Source: Hormoscilla sp. GUM202
GTDB lineage: Bacteria > Cyanobacteriota > Cyanobacteriia > Cyanobacteriales > Desertifilaceae
DNA: 64,000 nt
Direction of reading: 5' to 3'
Assembly: GCA_005518205.2 (NCBI GenBank)
Contig: RFFC02000016.1
Coordinates: 62,001 to 126,000 of the forward strand
Position 1 is the stretch's first letter; every line of letters starts with the position of its first letter. The notes beneath the pieces were generated by a model that saw nothing but the letters and a program-made list of their open reading frames with translations, had not been told where the DNA came from and did no database searches. Made by a program: the position numbers and the translations under genes. Shown here piece by piece: positions 27,866 to 36,749 of this stretch.

Positions 27866-29272
27866 TTGATTCAATCGATCGAGCTACCCAAGATTGATAC
27901 ATTAGAGCAAGAGCTAGCGGCCATCCAACAAACAAGCTCTAAGCGAATTGCCTTGTTGGGGTCGCGTCACGTGCCAATTACCCATCAGCATCTGATCGAG
28001 CTGATGAGCTATGCTCTGGTAGAGACCGGAAATCGTCTGATTACCTCTGGTGCCAGTGGCACCAATGCGGCGGCGATCCGGGGGGCGATGCGGGCAAACC
28101 CTAACCTGCTGACGGTGATTTTGCCCCAAAGTTTAGATCGTCAACCCTGGGAATCTCGCCAGCAACTGGAAAAGGTGATCCATCTGGTGGAAAAGCCAGA
28201 AAACAATGAACTGTCACTGGCAGAAGCTAGTGCTTTGTGCAATACGGAGATCGTCTCCAGATGCCAGCAGTTGATCTGTTTTGCCTTTCACGACAGCACC
28301 ACCTTGCTGAAAACCTGCCGCGATGCGGAAGACCGTGCGGAATGTTCGAGCGTAAGCAAAGATAGCGTGGTTTCAATGACCCGCTAAACTCGTGACAGCT
28401 CAAACTGGTGAGATTAGCCAGGGAACTGTGGAATTATTGTGGGTCCTAACCCCATCCTCCAGATACGGGAGGTACACCGGTCCCAACTGCCTCGGAGTGT
28501 TATCGCCGGGGGTGGAAAGCAGGGACTTAAATGAAGGCTATCTGGCAGCCTAAGCCGGAAACGCCACTAGGAAAGGTGCTCATGGTTAACGATAAGTGAA
28601 GTTGTACAAGCCTCGTGATCATCAACCAGCGGAATAAGGCTTTTACGCTGGGCCAAAAGGCAATGGTAGGTGTAGATATCCTTGGTCTGTGGATATCTCG
28701 TATTACTACAATCCTCCCGGGGTATTGCAACGACCTAAAAGCATCGTATTGATTCCACGGAACGTTATAACCTCAGTGATGCTATCTGCCTCCGGTAGAT
28801 AAGTTAGATAATAAGCGCAAGCCCACTGGGGAGGGATGTCCTAAAAAGCCAACGCTTGGGGTAATGCCTAGGATATGCCGACATAGGACGGTGATAGTAG
28901 AATGCGATTGGAACTGTAGTCTGATGAACTAAAAGCCCGCCGATAGCTGGTTACTGGTAAAACTACTTCTAAAAGAGCGAGCAGAGAGAAATCTCTCGGT
29001 TGGTAGGCAATCCACTCGCCACCACGGAATCACACAAGGCTGACGGTAGAGGATTAGTCTCCTGTTGTACGCCACAGGATAAAGATGAAGAACAAGTCGC
29101 AAGGGGACAAGGGGGTAACCCCGACAAATCCCTACCCATGACAACGGGTCTATTACCCAGGAGCCGTGTGCGGTGAAAGTCGCAAGCACGGTTTTGAAAG
29201 GGAGGGTTGGGAAGCGATTCCCAGCTCGACCCCGACCAGCGTAAGGTGGTGACTTTGTTCTATTTTGATTAG
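27866..29272 (+). CDS. DprA-like DNA recombination-mediator protein, split by a group II intron
   Basis: Exon 1 (27866-28334) encodes QSIELPKIDTLEQELAAIQQ, then SKRIALLGSRHVPITHQHLI, a Rossmann-type SGASGTNAAAIRGAM motif and LICFAFHDSTTLLKTCRDAED. Exon 2 (29238-29272) encodes RKVVTLFYFD and the stop, the conserved end of this cyanobacterial family. Removing 28335-29237 gives DAEDQRKVVTLFYFD, a protein of about 167 residues of normal length. The intron is in the same orientation, so the gene can work if splicing occurs. Without splicing, translation stops at 28387 after a foreign tail. The family resembles the single-strand DNA-binding DprA/Smf fold; its role in cyanobacteria is not proven. 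The start codon is TTG. Confidence 0.82.
28335..29237 (+). mobile_element. ORF-less group II intron in the DprA-like gene
   Basis: Begins GTGCGG at 28335. Domain V is at 29161-29195 (GAGCCGTGTGCGGTGAAAG, GCAAGCACGGTT), followed by a domain VI hairpin with arms GGTTGGGAA and TTCCCAGCT. The stretch AAGCAGGGACTTAAATGAAGG near 28520 and GCCAACGCTTGGGGTAATG near 28852 recall other bacterial introns, and the first also matches the intron at the window end. No reverse transcriptase frame is present, so splicing or mobility would need help from another intron's protein. Domain VI ends in AC at 29230, but frame repair needs the splice at 29237. Confidence 0.85.
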
Positions 29273-29276
29273 GAAC

Positions 29277-29796
29277 ATGGATTTATCACAATTGCCGGTG
29301 TCAGCAATGCTGCTGTACTCTATTGCCGCAGCAGCGGTGCTGATAAGTAGTTAGACAAAAATAATTGCACATAGCCATGGGCGACATGCTCCGGATATGG
29401 AGACTAGCGCGAGAGAGTGTGTGAAATTAATTTTGTCCATGTACTTATCTGCCTTTTTTGGTGGTGGCCTATGGACGGGCCCAGGTGGGGTACGATCGGG
29501 GAGCACCCCGGGCTATGTTTGATAGGCTGCCGGATTATGCTAAAAGAGCAACCTGGGCTCACCAGAACTCTTTTGAAACTTTCACGATCTATGCAGCAGC
29601 AGCTTTGATGGCTTATGCAACCGGCACCGACGCGACGGCTGCTGCTGTGGCAGCAGTTGTCTTTGTGGGGGCGAGGTTGCTATACTCGGTGTTTTATATT
29701 TTGAATGTGCCCTTGGGGCGATCGCTCATGTTTGCCAGAGGCCAGGTTTGCACTATCACTTTAATTGTCTTAAGCCTGTTGATAGTCAGCAGTTAG
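29277..29796 (+). pseudogene. MAPEG-family membrane protein interrupted by a 100-bp element
   Basis: The start (29277) encodes MDLSQLPVSAMLLYSIAAAA and VLI; after the insert the protein continues with YLPFLVVAYGRAQVGYDRGA, FDRLPDYAKRATWAHQNSFE and a final helix. This is the MAPEG fold of about 140 residues with four membrane helices. Family members include glutathione transferases and related proteins. Excising 29346-29445 restores one open frame; as it stands, stop codons follow LISS. The gene begins 4 bases after the DprA-like gene's stop and likely shared its transcript. Confidence 0.82.
29346..29445. mobile_element. MITE-like 100-bp insertion with inverted ends
   Basis: The left end AGTAGTTAGACAAAAATAAT and the reverse complement of the right end, AGTACATGGACAAAATTAAT, agree at most positions over about 27 bases. 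The element lies between TA dinucleotides. It contains no ORF. Its ends resemble Tc1/IS630-type MITEs, which insert at TA, but that link is inference. Confidence 0.65.
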
Positions 29797-29847
29797 ACCG
29801 ACAGACCATAAGTTAAGCCATTAGTCAAGAGAAAAGAAAAAATAATT

Positions 29848-30339
29848 ATGGCTTCTACCTATTCCTTTGATATTGTCAGCGACTTTGACCACCAAGAATT
29901 GGTAAATGCCCTAGACCAGACTAACCGTGAAATTAAAAGTCGCTACGACTTGAAAGATACCAAGACGACCTTGGAATTAAGCGAGGAAGCAATTACAGTA
30001 AACACAGATAGCGAATTCACCCTGCAGGCGGTTCACACCGTCCTGCAGACGAAAGCGGCGAAGCGAAATCTGTCGCTGAAAATATTTGATTTCGGGAAAG
30101 TGGAATCAGCAAGCGGAGATCGGGTACGTCAGGAAATTAAACTCAAGAGAGGTATTAGCCAGGAAATAGCTAAAAAAATCACCAAGTTAATTCGGGATAA
30201 ATTCAAAAAGGTGCAAGCATCGATTCAAGGAGATGCCGTGCGGGTTTCTGCTAAGTCCAAAGATGAACTGCAGCAGGTGATTCAATTGCTAAAACAGGAA
30301 GATTTCCCCATAGACTTGCAGTTTACTAACTATCGCTAA
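29848..30339 (+). CDS. YajQ family cyclic di-GMP-binding/nucleotide-binding protein
   Basis: 163 residues matching YajQ (DUF520) from end to end: [32 protein letters not shown], a middle [16 protein letters not shown], the [17 protein letters not shown] helix and the final [14 protein letters not shown] pattern. In other bacteria YajQ proteins bind c-di-GMP or nucleic acid and affect transcription; the role in cyanobacteria is not known. The length is typical and the start ATG follows a weak GAAAAG signal. It is the first intact gene after the decayed stretch. Confidence 0.92.
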   Translation: MASTYSFDIVSDFDHQELVNALDQTNREIKSRYDLKDTKTTLELSEEAITVNTDSEFTLQAVHTVLQTKAAKRNLSLKIFDFGKVESASGDRVRQEIKLKRGISQEIAKKITKLIRDKFKKVQASIQGDAVRVSAKSKDELQQVIQLLKQEDFPIDLQFTNYR

Positions 30340-30360
30340 ATTAACAATTGTCATTGGCAG

Positions 30361-30393
30361 GCGTAGGTTGGGTTTCCGCACGAAACCCAACCT
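30361..30393. repeat. GTAGGTTGGGTTTCC palindromic repeat
   Basis: AGGTTGGGTTTCCGCACGAA and its mirrored CCCAACCT form a hairpin at the 3' end of yajQ. The same unit occurs at 38622-38652 and 43264-43303, with degenerate forms near 39930 and 51997. It may serve as terminator for the convergent genes. Confidence 0.8.
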
Positions 30394-30446
30394 GTGATAT
30401 GATTTTTGACGGACAGGCTAGACTTGTCCTACGGGACAAACTATTC

Positions 30447-31286
30447 CTAATCAATAGAGATTTCAAGGCGACGGTTGCGTTGTCGAAAGCTATCAGTATC
30501 ATTGCCTACTAGGGGGCGACTTTCTCCGTATCCGATAGCTATCCAGCGATATTTATCGCCCTTCGCTGCGGCGAGATATTGCTTGACAACTTGTGCTCTT
30601 TGTAATGAGAGTAGGAGGTTATCTTGGGCGTCACCTACATTATCCGTGTGGGCGGCGATGCGTACAGTGGATCCCTCGTAGGAAGACATCTCGCTAATGA
30701 TGCTATCTAAGATTGCTTGCTGATTGGGATTAAGAGTGGTTTTGTCTCCTGGGAATAGAATGTCACTTGGTAGAGTAACCATGAAGGTGGGTGGTCTCCG
30801 GTCCCAACCGGAATTGTTGGGATCTAGTTGCTCGGAGACGATCTCCAGGCGGGCTTCAATGTTAATTTTTGAACTGGACCCCATGATTTCGGTTTCTAGG
30901 GCCGCTGTGCGATCGCGCAAATTCTGCAACTGGGACTGCAACTGGGTTAACTGTGCTTGTAAGTTTTGCCTTTGTAAGGGCGTTAGGGGCGTGACAGGGC
31001 CTGATGTATTAGTATACTGGCGTTTAAGGTCGGCGATCGTCTGGGTCAAAGAACGGCGCAGGGCTTTTTCTACTAAGGGCATTTGAGGATTTTTTGCTGG
31101 AAAGAAATGGGCGATCGCCACTCCGGAGATAAAAGATAAACTTCCTCCCACCCCTAGAAGCAACAGTCTAAATATCACCACCAGTAACAGCCGCATTAAG
31201 CTGCTAGCCAATGTTGGCCTCGATGTTTCCAGGAATTCATCATATTCAGTCACGGATTGTTTGGTGTAAGGGATATACCATGCCAA
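30447..31286 (-). CDS. OmpA-domain protein with N-terminal membrane anchor
   Basis: 279 residues. A cytoplasmic start is followed by one hydrophobic helix (about residues 28-62), a coiled-coil segment (LQAQLTQLQSQLQNLRDRTA), and a C-terminal OmpA/MotB-type peptidoglycan-binding domain with RIAAHTDNVGDAQDNLLLSL, QRAQVVKQYL and RQRNRRLEISID. Such proteins tie the inner membrane to the cell wall or work with motors and envelope complexes. No partner gene lies beside it. The first ATG gives the product described. Confidence 0.85.
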   Translation of the reverse strand: MAWYIPYTKQSVTEYDEFLETSRPTLASSLMRLLLVVIFRLLLLGVGGSLSFISGVAIAHFFPAKNPQMPLVEKALRRSLTQTIADLKRQYTNTSGPVTPLTPLQRQNLQAQLTQLQSQLQNLRDRTAALETEIMGSSSKINIEARLEIVSEQLDPNNSGWDRRPPTFMVTLPSDILFPGDKTTLNPNQQAILDSIISEMSSYEGSTVRIAAHTDNVGDAQDNLLLSLQRAQVVKQYLAAAKGDKYRWIAIGYGESRPLVGNDTDSFRQRNRRLEISID

Positions 31287-31690
31287 TAGCTTAACTTGTT
31301 AAATACTGACTCGTCTGAACCTTTCAAAGTATACATGCCAATCCCAATGGTTATCAATTGTCTTTTATCCCCCAATTTATGAGACAAATATAGTCAATAA
31401 CTGATCAAATCAATAATTTCACTGAAGCAGCAAAGCATGATCTAACTGTGGAGATTGTGGTATAATCATGGATAAACTGGTGACAAATAGCTAGGGAGGG
31501 GCTGGTCGTTGGGAAATAAGTATTTTTGCGCTCTTCGGCAGAATGGCCTCTGGATGGGGATGGTGCTGACAACTGACTCTCAGGGGGGACACGGGAGCAA
31601 CTGACGATACAGATAAACTTGCATAAGTCCGTTACGATCGCTGGTGGGATGGCTTCTCACACAAAGATGCTAATTGAGAGAGATATTTCC
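31287..31690. other. Spacer
   Basis: About 400 bases with no recognised gene or hairpin. It contains the promoter region of the OmpA-domain gene on the minus strand. Confidence 0.35.
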
Positions 31691-32681
31691 ATGTTAAAGC
31701 GCCTAATTAATTCAGCTTCGTTTTACCCAAAGTCATTTCTGTTGCTATTGACAACTACTCTGCTGCTGGCCAGACCATCTACTTTAACCAATCGGATGTT
31801 CGGGTCTTCAGCCCCGGTTAGGTTGGTTTATGAGGTACGCAAGAGGGTGAGGGCAGGTTTCCTCTTGCTCTTCCTAATAATGCTTTCTTAAAAGTCTGGA
31901 TATTCTGGAGTGTCTTCAAGTGTTTTGCCAAACCCTTTTTCGATTTAGCACCTGCATCTTCTATAGGAGACAAAATTGCAGATTTCGTAACAAGCTACTT
32001 CACTAGCTACTTATACGGCTCAGTATGGTCAGATTTTTGGTTGCTTTCCTATGGTTCAATAGTTCTGCATATTTACCTAATCTCAAGACTTGTTCTACGG
32101 AATCAAGCATATCAGCATGATAAGCGTGATAAGCAAATAGTTTGGTTTTTATTTTTCTCATCATTGTTCACTATCTGGCTAGAACAATTTGTTTCACTAC
32201 AACAACAACTACTCCAAAAAATTCTTACCGTTTTTATGCGTTTAGGTTCTCTTTTCTTGCCCGAGATAGCCTTTAGTGTGATCCGTTTTTTTGCTCACCT
32301 AAAACTTTTAAATTCACTGGAAAAAATTAGTCATGAAGACAAGCAGAGGTTAAACTCTCAACAGGAAGTCAGTTGTTGCAGGTTTGATGAGCTTAATGAT
32401 GGGTGGAGCAGGTCAAATATCTGGGTCAAGTAAGAAAAGGCGTAACATTGATTTTCTTAACAATGGCTTTGAGATACATTTCCTCATCAGAAATATCTAT
32501 TATACCGTCACCCAACGTTTTAATTATGCTTATCTCCGGGGTTATTTTGGGCTATTGATGCTTTCTTGCTTGCAAAAACCTATCAGGTCAGCGATCGAAG
32601 ACTTGGAAGGTGGGAGTTAGGTATTAAAAAGTTTGTTGTCTTTGGATACGCTGCATTCATTACAATTTTAATATTGACGTA
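31691..32681 (+). pseudogene. Membrane protein of unknown family, several frameshifts
   Basis: Four frame segments line up: MLKRLINSASFYPKSFLLLL from 31691; an open stretch from about 31834 with FLKVWIFWSVFKCFAK, then DFWLLSYGSIVLHIYLISRL and QIVWFLFFSSLFTIWLEQFV; a third from about 32390 with NIYYTVTQRFNYAYL; and a fourth ending SDRRLGRWELGIKKFV and a last hydrophobic helix before TAA at about 32681. The whole would be a multi-span protein of some 320 residues. The breaks are at about 31830, 32390 and 32540. I do not recognise the family. Confidence 0.5.
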
Positions 32682-32689
32682 AGTTCTTC

Positions 32690-32755
32690 TAGCGCTGCGC
32701 GCACTGCGTATACGCAACGGGCTCCGGAGCGCTAGAAACCGGGTTTCTCATTATT
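32690..32755. repeat. GCGCTGCGCGC / GAAACCGGGTTTC repeat
   Basis: A mixed repeat of GCGCTGCGCGCACTGCG and AAACCGGGTTTCT. Related pieces occur near 3060-3108, 44200-44260 and 47425-47490. Confidence 0.55.
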
Positions 32756-32806
32756 TCCTTTCACACAATTTATTATATTTGTCAAGCAGGGAAAAAAGCT
32801 TGTGCT

Positions 32807-33172
32807 TTAGCTGGTCAAGAGTGTTGCTCCCGATATTTGAATTTTCGGTCGCAGCTGCACTTGAACGTTACTATCAAAATTTACCTGCTTGGGAGAGAAG
32901 GAGAAAGCAAACTTTCCTTGTGATTCATCAATGATATCCAGATATTCTACTTGCTCGTAGCTGAAACTAACAATGGGAATGTCGGATAATTTCAAGTCAA
33001 TTTGCACGGATTCTTGAATGATGTCAACTCCAAATTTTAACACTACACCCATTTCGTCAGTTACTTCATAGCAAGAGTAACCGTCTTGGGGTTGAGAGAT
33101 TTTTGGTTCTACCCAGAATAATTTCAATAATGTTAATTCATCTAATTCCGTTTTCAGCTTGACTCGTTTCAT
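32807..33172 (-). CDS. Small protein, possible immunity partner
   Basis: 121 residues, beta-rich, acidic, without signal or membrane segment (LLKLFWVEPKISQ, GYSCYEVTDEMGVVLKFGVD, SFSYEQVEYLDI). Its ATG overlaps the stop of the upstream gene (ATGA), so the two are translationally coupled. Size, acidity and coupling suit an immunity protein for the gene upstream, but I recognise no family, so this is inference. Confidence 0.5.
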   Translation of the reverse strand: MKRVKLKTELDELTLLKLFWVEPKISQPQDGYSCYEVTDEMGVVLKFGVDIIQESVQIDLKLSDIPIVSFSYEQVEYLDIIDESQGKFAFSFSPKQVNFDSNVQVQLRPKIQISGATLLTS

Positions 33173-33555
33173 TTTTGAACTCCAAATGGTTGAAAAATCA
33201 TAAATCTTCTACTACCATCGGGCATAACTTCCCATGAACTCTGAACTTTGATAAACTTTCCTGATGGTCCGGCTAAAAGTGATTCGCGGTTCTCGGTATC
33301 TATGCCATAACTGTTTGAGAAGCGATCGCTCACATTATCTGGTAAGATAACAGCTTGATCGAGATGGGCTTTTACGATTTCCCTGCCTTCTGGATCGTCA
33401 TAAATACCTATTCTTTGGAGCTGTTGTGCATTTTGTGCTGCACGAGAAGAGTTGTGAGGGTCGGGTTTGATGTTTCTGTTGAAGATATAGTCAAGTTTGC
33501 GATCGTCAATGATGGCAATAATTTCAGCTGACGATCCTCGCTCTTCTTGTGTCAA
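33169..33555 (-). CDS. Possible orphan toxin domain
   Basis: 128 residues. The sequence has a KPDPHNSSRAAQNAQQLQRI block, a VILPDNVSDRFSNSYGIDTE block and a closing GPSGKFIKVQSSWEVMPDGS. It has no signal sequence. It reads like the detached C-terminal domain of a large secreted protein, and in my memory such tails of polymorphic toxins are followed by a small acidic immunity gene, as here. The domain's activity is unknown. It lies alone, with no upstream delivery domain in frame. Confidence 0.45.
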   Translation of the reverse strand: MTQEERGSSAEIIAIIDDRKLDYIFNRNIKPDPHNSSRAAQNAQQLQRIGIYDDPEGREIVKAHLDQAVILPDNVSDRFSNSYGIDTENRESLLAGPSGKFIKVQSSWEVMPDGSRRFMIFQPFGVQK

Positions 33556-33630
33556 TCTCTTGGCTGATTTGGGTTAAAACTGCTATATGTTGATTATGCT
33601 ATCCTACTCTGGACCGGGAAGGGCGATTAT

Positions 33631-35091
33631 TCAATATCCTTGCCAAGGGGTGACTTGTAGGGTTCCCGTGGGAGTAAAGACGACTTGAAATTGAGCCTGA
33701 ACCTGATTGAATAGTGAGCGTTCTTTCTCGCGTAAGCTGGGGAGGGGAGTCCTCCCGAGGTACTTATAAGCGGATTGATTGAGGGGTTCATAGTCGGCGA
33801 TTTTTCCATCTTCGCTCACACCTACACGATAGAGCAAGTCTCCATCGAAGGTAGGTGTTGTTTTCCAATTGCGATCGATCAGGTCGTAAAGGTTTTGGTT
33901 CAAATTATCTACTACAGAGAGATCTGTAATTTGGGAAGTTACTCGGGGTGTTTCGGGAAATCCCCACCAGGGACTAACCTGGACAATTCCTGCGGGCGTA
34001 AACACTACCTTGAATTGGGCAATGGGTTCTGATTTTTCCGGAACGGTGGAGTTTTTACTGCTCTCAGTAGGAATGTAAATTAAGTCAGCTAGGGGAGGAT
34101 TTTCCACTCCTAACTCGATCGCGCCCCGATTGACAGGCTTGTAACCCAAAATTGCTCCATCGCTACCTGTAGTGACGCGGTAGACTAATTCTCCATCAAG
34201 ATTGGCTCTGTCGGACCAGGCCCGGTCAACTTGCTCGAACAGTCTCCAATTCAATCTATACAGTTGGGTAGAATCGGTAATTTCTGGAGATGAATTGAAA
34301 ACATCCTCTAACGCTGCTGCTGAAAGGGACGATCGCCTTTCAGTTGGTGGCGTCTGCGAACTGGGTTCGGGAGTAGGGAGTTCTACTGAAGTTTCGGGTT
34401 CGGGAGTAGGCGGTTCTACTGGAATCCGCGAGGGTTCGGGAGTAGTCGCGGCCAGGTTTTCTTCCGTTGATTCGCTGGATGAAGACTGAGACGCTGGTTC
34501 GGTTGGGCGTTCGATTTCTGGAACGGGAACGAAGAAAAGTGCGATCGCCGCCAATGCTAAACCAGAGATGCCCAAAGCTGCTGGTGCGGCCCGCTGTACC
34601 ACTGGCACTCTCGCCTGGACATATCGCGCTTGAACTGGCTTCCAGGCTGGAGATAGATCGGGCAAAGTCTGAGTATCAGCAAAAAACTGATCTATGGCCT
34701 CCACCAAATCAAACAGCTGCATTGTGGTCAAATCGATCTGAATCGGCTTGGCACCGTTGGATTCTTTGCCATTGACAGCTACGGTGGGTTGCGCAATCAA
34801 CCGATGTTGGTTTTCCCCGAGTCTCTCCAGATGCACCAGTGTGGAGGTCTGGGACTGGCTAGCGAGTACATGCACCCCACTCAGAAATGCTTGGCCATAG
34901 TGGCTGACTGCCGTTACCAAACTGACCAAGAATTCCTTTCCGCCAGTCAAAGACTGCTGTATCCCGGGAAATTGACATTCAGCCTCTGTCAAATTCGACA
35001 GGACTTTTGGCGGACTAGCTGAGGTATTGTCCTGAGTTCCCTCTAGTCTCAAAGTGCAATTAGGTAGACTATACAGACGCTGAATTATCAT
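33631..35091 (-). CDS. DUF4335 domain protein
   Basis: 486 residues. The N-terminal 165 residues are the DUF4335 domain (MIIQRLYSLPNCTLRLEG, NLTEAECQFPGI), followed by one membrane helix around residues 173-188, a Pro/Thr/Glu-rich linker (residues 190-260) and two similar repeats (WSDRANLDGELVYRV and WKTTPTFDGDLLYRVGVSED). The pairing with DUF3038 is typical of cyanobacteria; no function is known. Residues NSTVPEKSE (about 34024-34050) come from a TTCCGGAACGGT repeat inserted in frame. The start ATG lies within a 113-bp tandem duplication shared with the end of the DUF3038 gene. Confidence 0.85.
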   Translation of the reverse strand: MIIQRLYSLPNCTLRLEGTQDNTSASPPKVLSNLTEAECQFPGIQQSLTGGKEFLVSLVTAVSHYGQAFLSGVHVLASQSQTSTLVHLERLGENQHRLIAQPTVAVNGKESNGAKPIQIDLTTMQLFDLVEAIDQFFADTQTLPDLSPAWKPVQARYVQARVPVVQRAAPAALGISGLALAAIALFFVPVPEIERPTEPASQSSSSESTEENLAATTPEPSRIPVEPPTPEPETSVELPTPEPSSQTPPTERRSSLSAAALEDVFNSSPEITDSTQLYRLNWRLFEQVDRAWSDRANLDGELVYRVTTGSDGAILGYKPVNRGAIELGVENPPLADLIYIPTESSKNSTVPEKSEPIAQFKVVFTPAGIVQVSPWWGFPETPRVTSQITDLSVVDNLNQNLYDLIDRNWKTTPTFDGDLLYRVGVSEDGKIADYEPLNQSAYKYLGRTPLPSLREKERSLFNQVQAQFQVVFTPTGTLQVTPWQGY

Positions 35092-35240
35092 GCCACCTCT
35101 CCATCAAACAAACTGGTCCAAAACCTTCTAGCTGAGGTATTGTCCTGAGTTCCCTCTAGTCTCAAAGTGCAATTAGGTAGACTATACAGAAGCTGAATGA
35201 TCATGCCACCTCTCCATCAAACAAACTGGTCCAAAACCTT
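35015..35240. repeat. 113-bp tandem duplication across the DUF4335/DUF3038 junction
   Basis: The block 35015-35127 (starting CTAGCTGAGGTATTGTCCTG) is repeated at 35128-35240 with two or three base changes (GACGCTGAATTATC versus GAAGCTGAATGATC). Each copy contains the start of one gene and the end of the other. Confidence 0.95.
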
Positions 35241-35806
35241 TGCATCCCATAGGTGCCAGTACAGAATAGCAGCTGGATCAACATTTTCATCGCTAACCGA
35301 TTTAACTGGTCATCTTCCCGATAAACCGCCATACTAGAACGACGTAGATTCATCCGACTCCGGAAGTGGACCCGGAAGCGTTCGGTGTAGTCTGACAGTC
35401 GAAAATGGTTTTCCAGCGGCAACTGCTTGCGAATAAGTTGCTCATAGTCTAATAATAACTGCCGGAGCAATATTGTCTGCCGCCGTGTCAAATGGCATGC
35501 GATCGCCACCAGGGCCTTAGCTTCCGTGAGGCTTAGACTGCCCCGTGTATGCGATCGCCGGAAAGGGTTGGTGTTGCGTAAGCGCCAAAGAGATACCCGA
35601 TTTTTAATAATTCCTCGTAGTTCTAACTGCTCGGAGGCTGCTAGCATGGCTTGTGAACCGCCCAGATCCAATGCCTCTATTGCTAGTAAAATCAGGTCAA
35701 TTTGCCACCTCGTGCGACGGGGACAGACGCTATCCCTCAGGGGTGGTTCCGGCAGAGTGGACAAAATCAGTGGGTTTGACTGGGTGGGTGGACTGTTAGT
35801 TGGCAT
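35201..35806 (-). CDS. DUF3038 domain protein
   Basis: 201 residues from the ATG at 35804-35806. The DUF3038 pattern is visible: RRTRWQIDLILLAIEALDLG, a SQAMLAASEQLELRG helix, and a C-terminal AMKMLIQLLFCTGTYGMQRF. A longer frame to 35965 exists, but it only translates the palindromic repeat there. It is the upstream partner of DUF4335; in the ancestral order its TGA probably overlapped the ATG of that gene. Function unknown. Confidence 0.85.
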   Translation of the reverse strand: MPTNSPPTQSNPLILSTLPEPPLRDSVCPRRTRWQIDLILLAIEALDLGGSQAMLAASEQLELRGIIKNRVSLWRLRNTNPFRRSHTRGSLSLTEAKALVAIACHLTRRQTILLRQLLLDYEQLIRKQLPLENHFRLSDYTERFRVHFRSRMNLRRSSMAVYREDDQLNRLAMKMLIQLLFCTGTYGMQRFWTSLFDGEVA

Positions 35807-35829
35807 TACGCTGTTACATTCATTTTGGC

Positions 35830-35985
35830 ACCGTTCCGGAAAAATCGGGGCAAGAGGACAAGCTAGTCTTACTTTCACCATTACCATAACGGATGGGGGT
35901 CGCCTTCGAGGTCTCCCGGGAGCTTGATGTCCCCCGGACCCATGGCGAAACCCGAGGGACATCATACTCCCACAAAAGGGGAGAC
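35830..35985. repeat. Palindromic repeats upstream of DUF3038
   Basis: A half unit CCGTTCCGGAAAAATCGG (35831-35848) and a larger palindrome of GATGTCCCCCGG and its complement (35923-35965), followed by an AGGGGAGACATCGA tail. The second is an inverted relative of the units near 18898 and 21205. Confidence 0.75.
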
Positions 35986-36091
35986 ATCGATCCTACCTAT
36001 CTACTGTACGATTTTTAGACATGCTCCGTCCAGGCTACGAGGCGCAGAGGGAGCATGTATCAGATGACCTGGTTGAGGTAAGACAAACTCT

Positions 36092-36607
36092 ATGGATCTC
36101 AAGTCTCTCATTCGCGACATTCCGGACTTTCCCAAACCGGGAATTATGTTTCGGGATATCACCACCCTCCTGCGCGACCCCGTAGGACTGCGCTACACCA
36201 TAGATACTCTTGGTGCTAACTGCTCTAATTTATCGCCAGATTATGTGGTGGGTATGGAGTCCCGGGGTTTCATTTTCGGCACGGTTCTGGCTTATCGACT
36301 GGGTTGTGGGTTTATTCCGGTCCGCAAACCGGGTAAGCTGCCAGCAGCGGTTTATGCTGCTGAGTACGATCTGGAGTACGGTAAAGACCGGCTGGAGCTG
36401 CATCAAGATGCGATGTCGCCTGTTGCCCGCGTTCTGATTGTAGACGATCTGATTGCTACTGGTGGAACTGCTAATGCTACTGCTGAGTTGGTCCAGCAGG
36501 CAGGCTGCCAACTGGTGGGCTTTGCTTTTATCATTGAACTTAAGGATCTCGGTGGGCGCGATCGCCTGCCCGCCGATGTGCCAGTGATTACTCTGGTTGA
36601 GTATTAA
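36092..36607 (+). CDS. apt: Adenine phosphoribosyltransferase
   Basis: 171 residues covering the type I PRTase fold. The N-terminus is [20 protein letters not shown]; then [37 protein letters not shown] and the PRPP loop [20 protein letters not shown]. The enzyme makes AMP from adenine and PRPP (purine salvage, cytoplasm). Length and motifs are complete. It appears monocistronic; the spacer before it is filled with repeats. Confidence 0.95.
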   Translation: MDLKSLIRDIPDFPKPGIMFRDITTLLRDPVGLRYTIDTLGANCSNLSPDYVVGMESRGFIFGTVLAYRLGCGFIPVRKPGKLPAAVYAAEYDLEYGKDRLELHQDAMSPVARVLIVDDLIATGGTANATAELVQQAGCQLVGFAFIIELKDLGGRDRLPADVPVITLVEY

Positions 36608-36749
36608 ACCTTTGGCTGCACTTGCCAAACCATCGATCGGGTTAAGTCATGTCTACTTACTCTCGGTCGAGGTGATTTTGCTCGCAATTCATGGGTTTTA
36701 ACCTCTCGGTCGAGCAAATTTGAATCTGTTTTCAACTTCTAAGTGCTAG

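Noticed and set aside
28929..29189. Minus-strand frame inside the group II intron as a possible intron protein
   Set aside because: Wrong strand, no reverse transcriptase or maturase motif; it covers domain V.
35807..35965. N-terminal extension of the DUF3038 protein
   Set aside because: The extra residues translate the palindromic repeat; the internal ATG at 35804-35806 fits the family.
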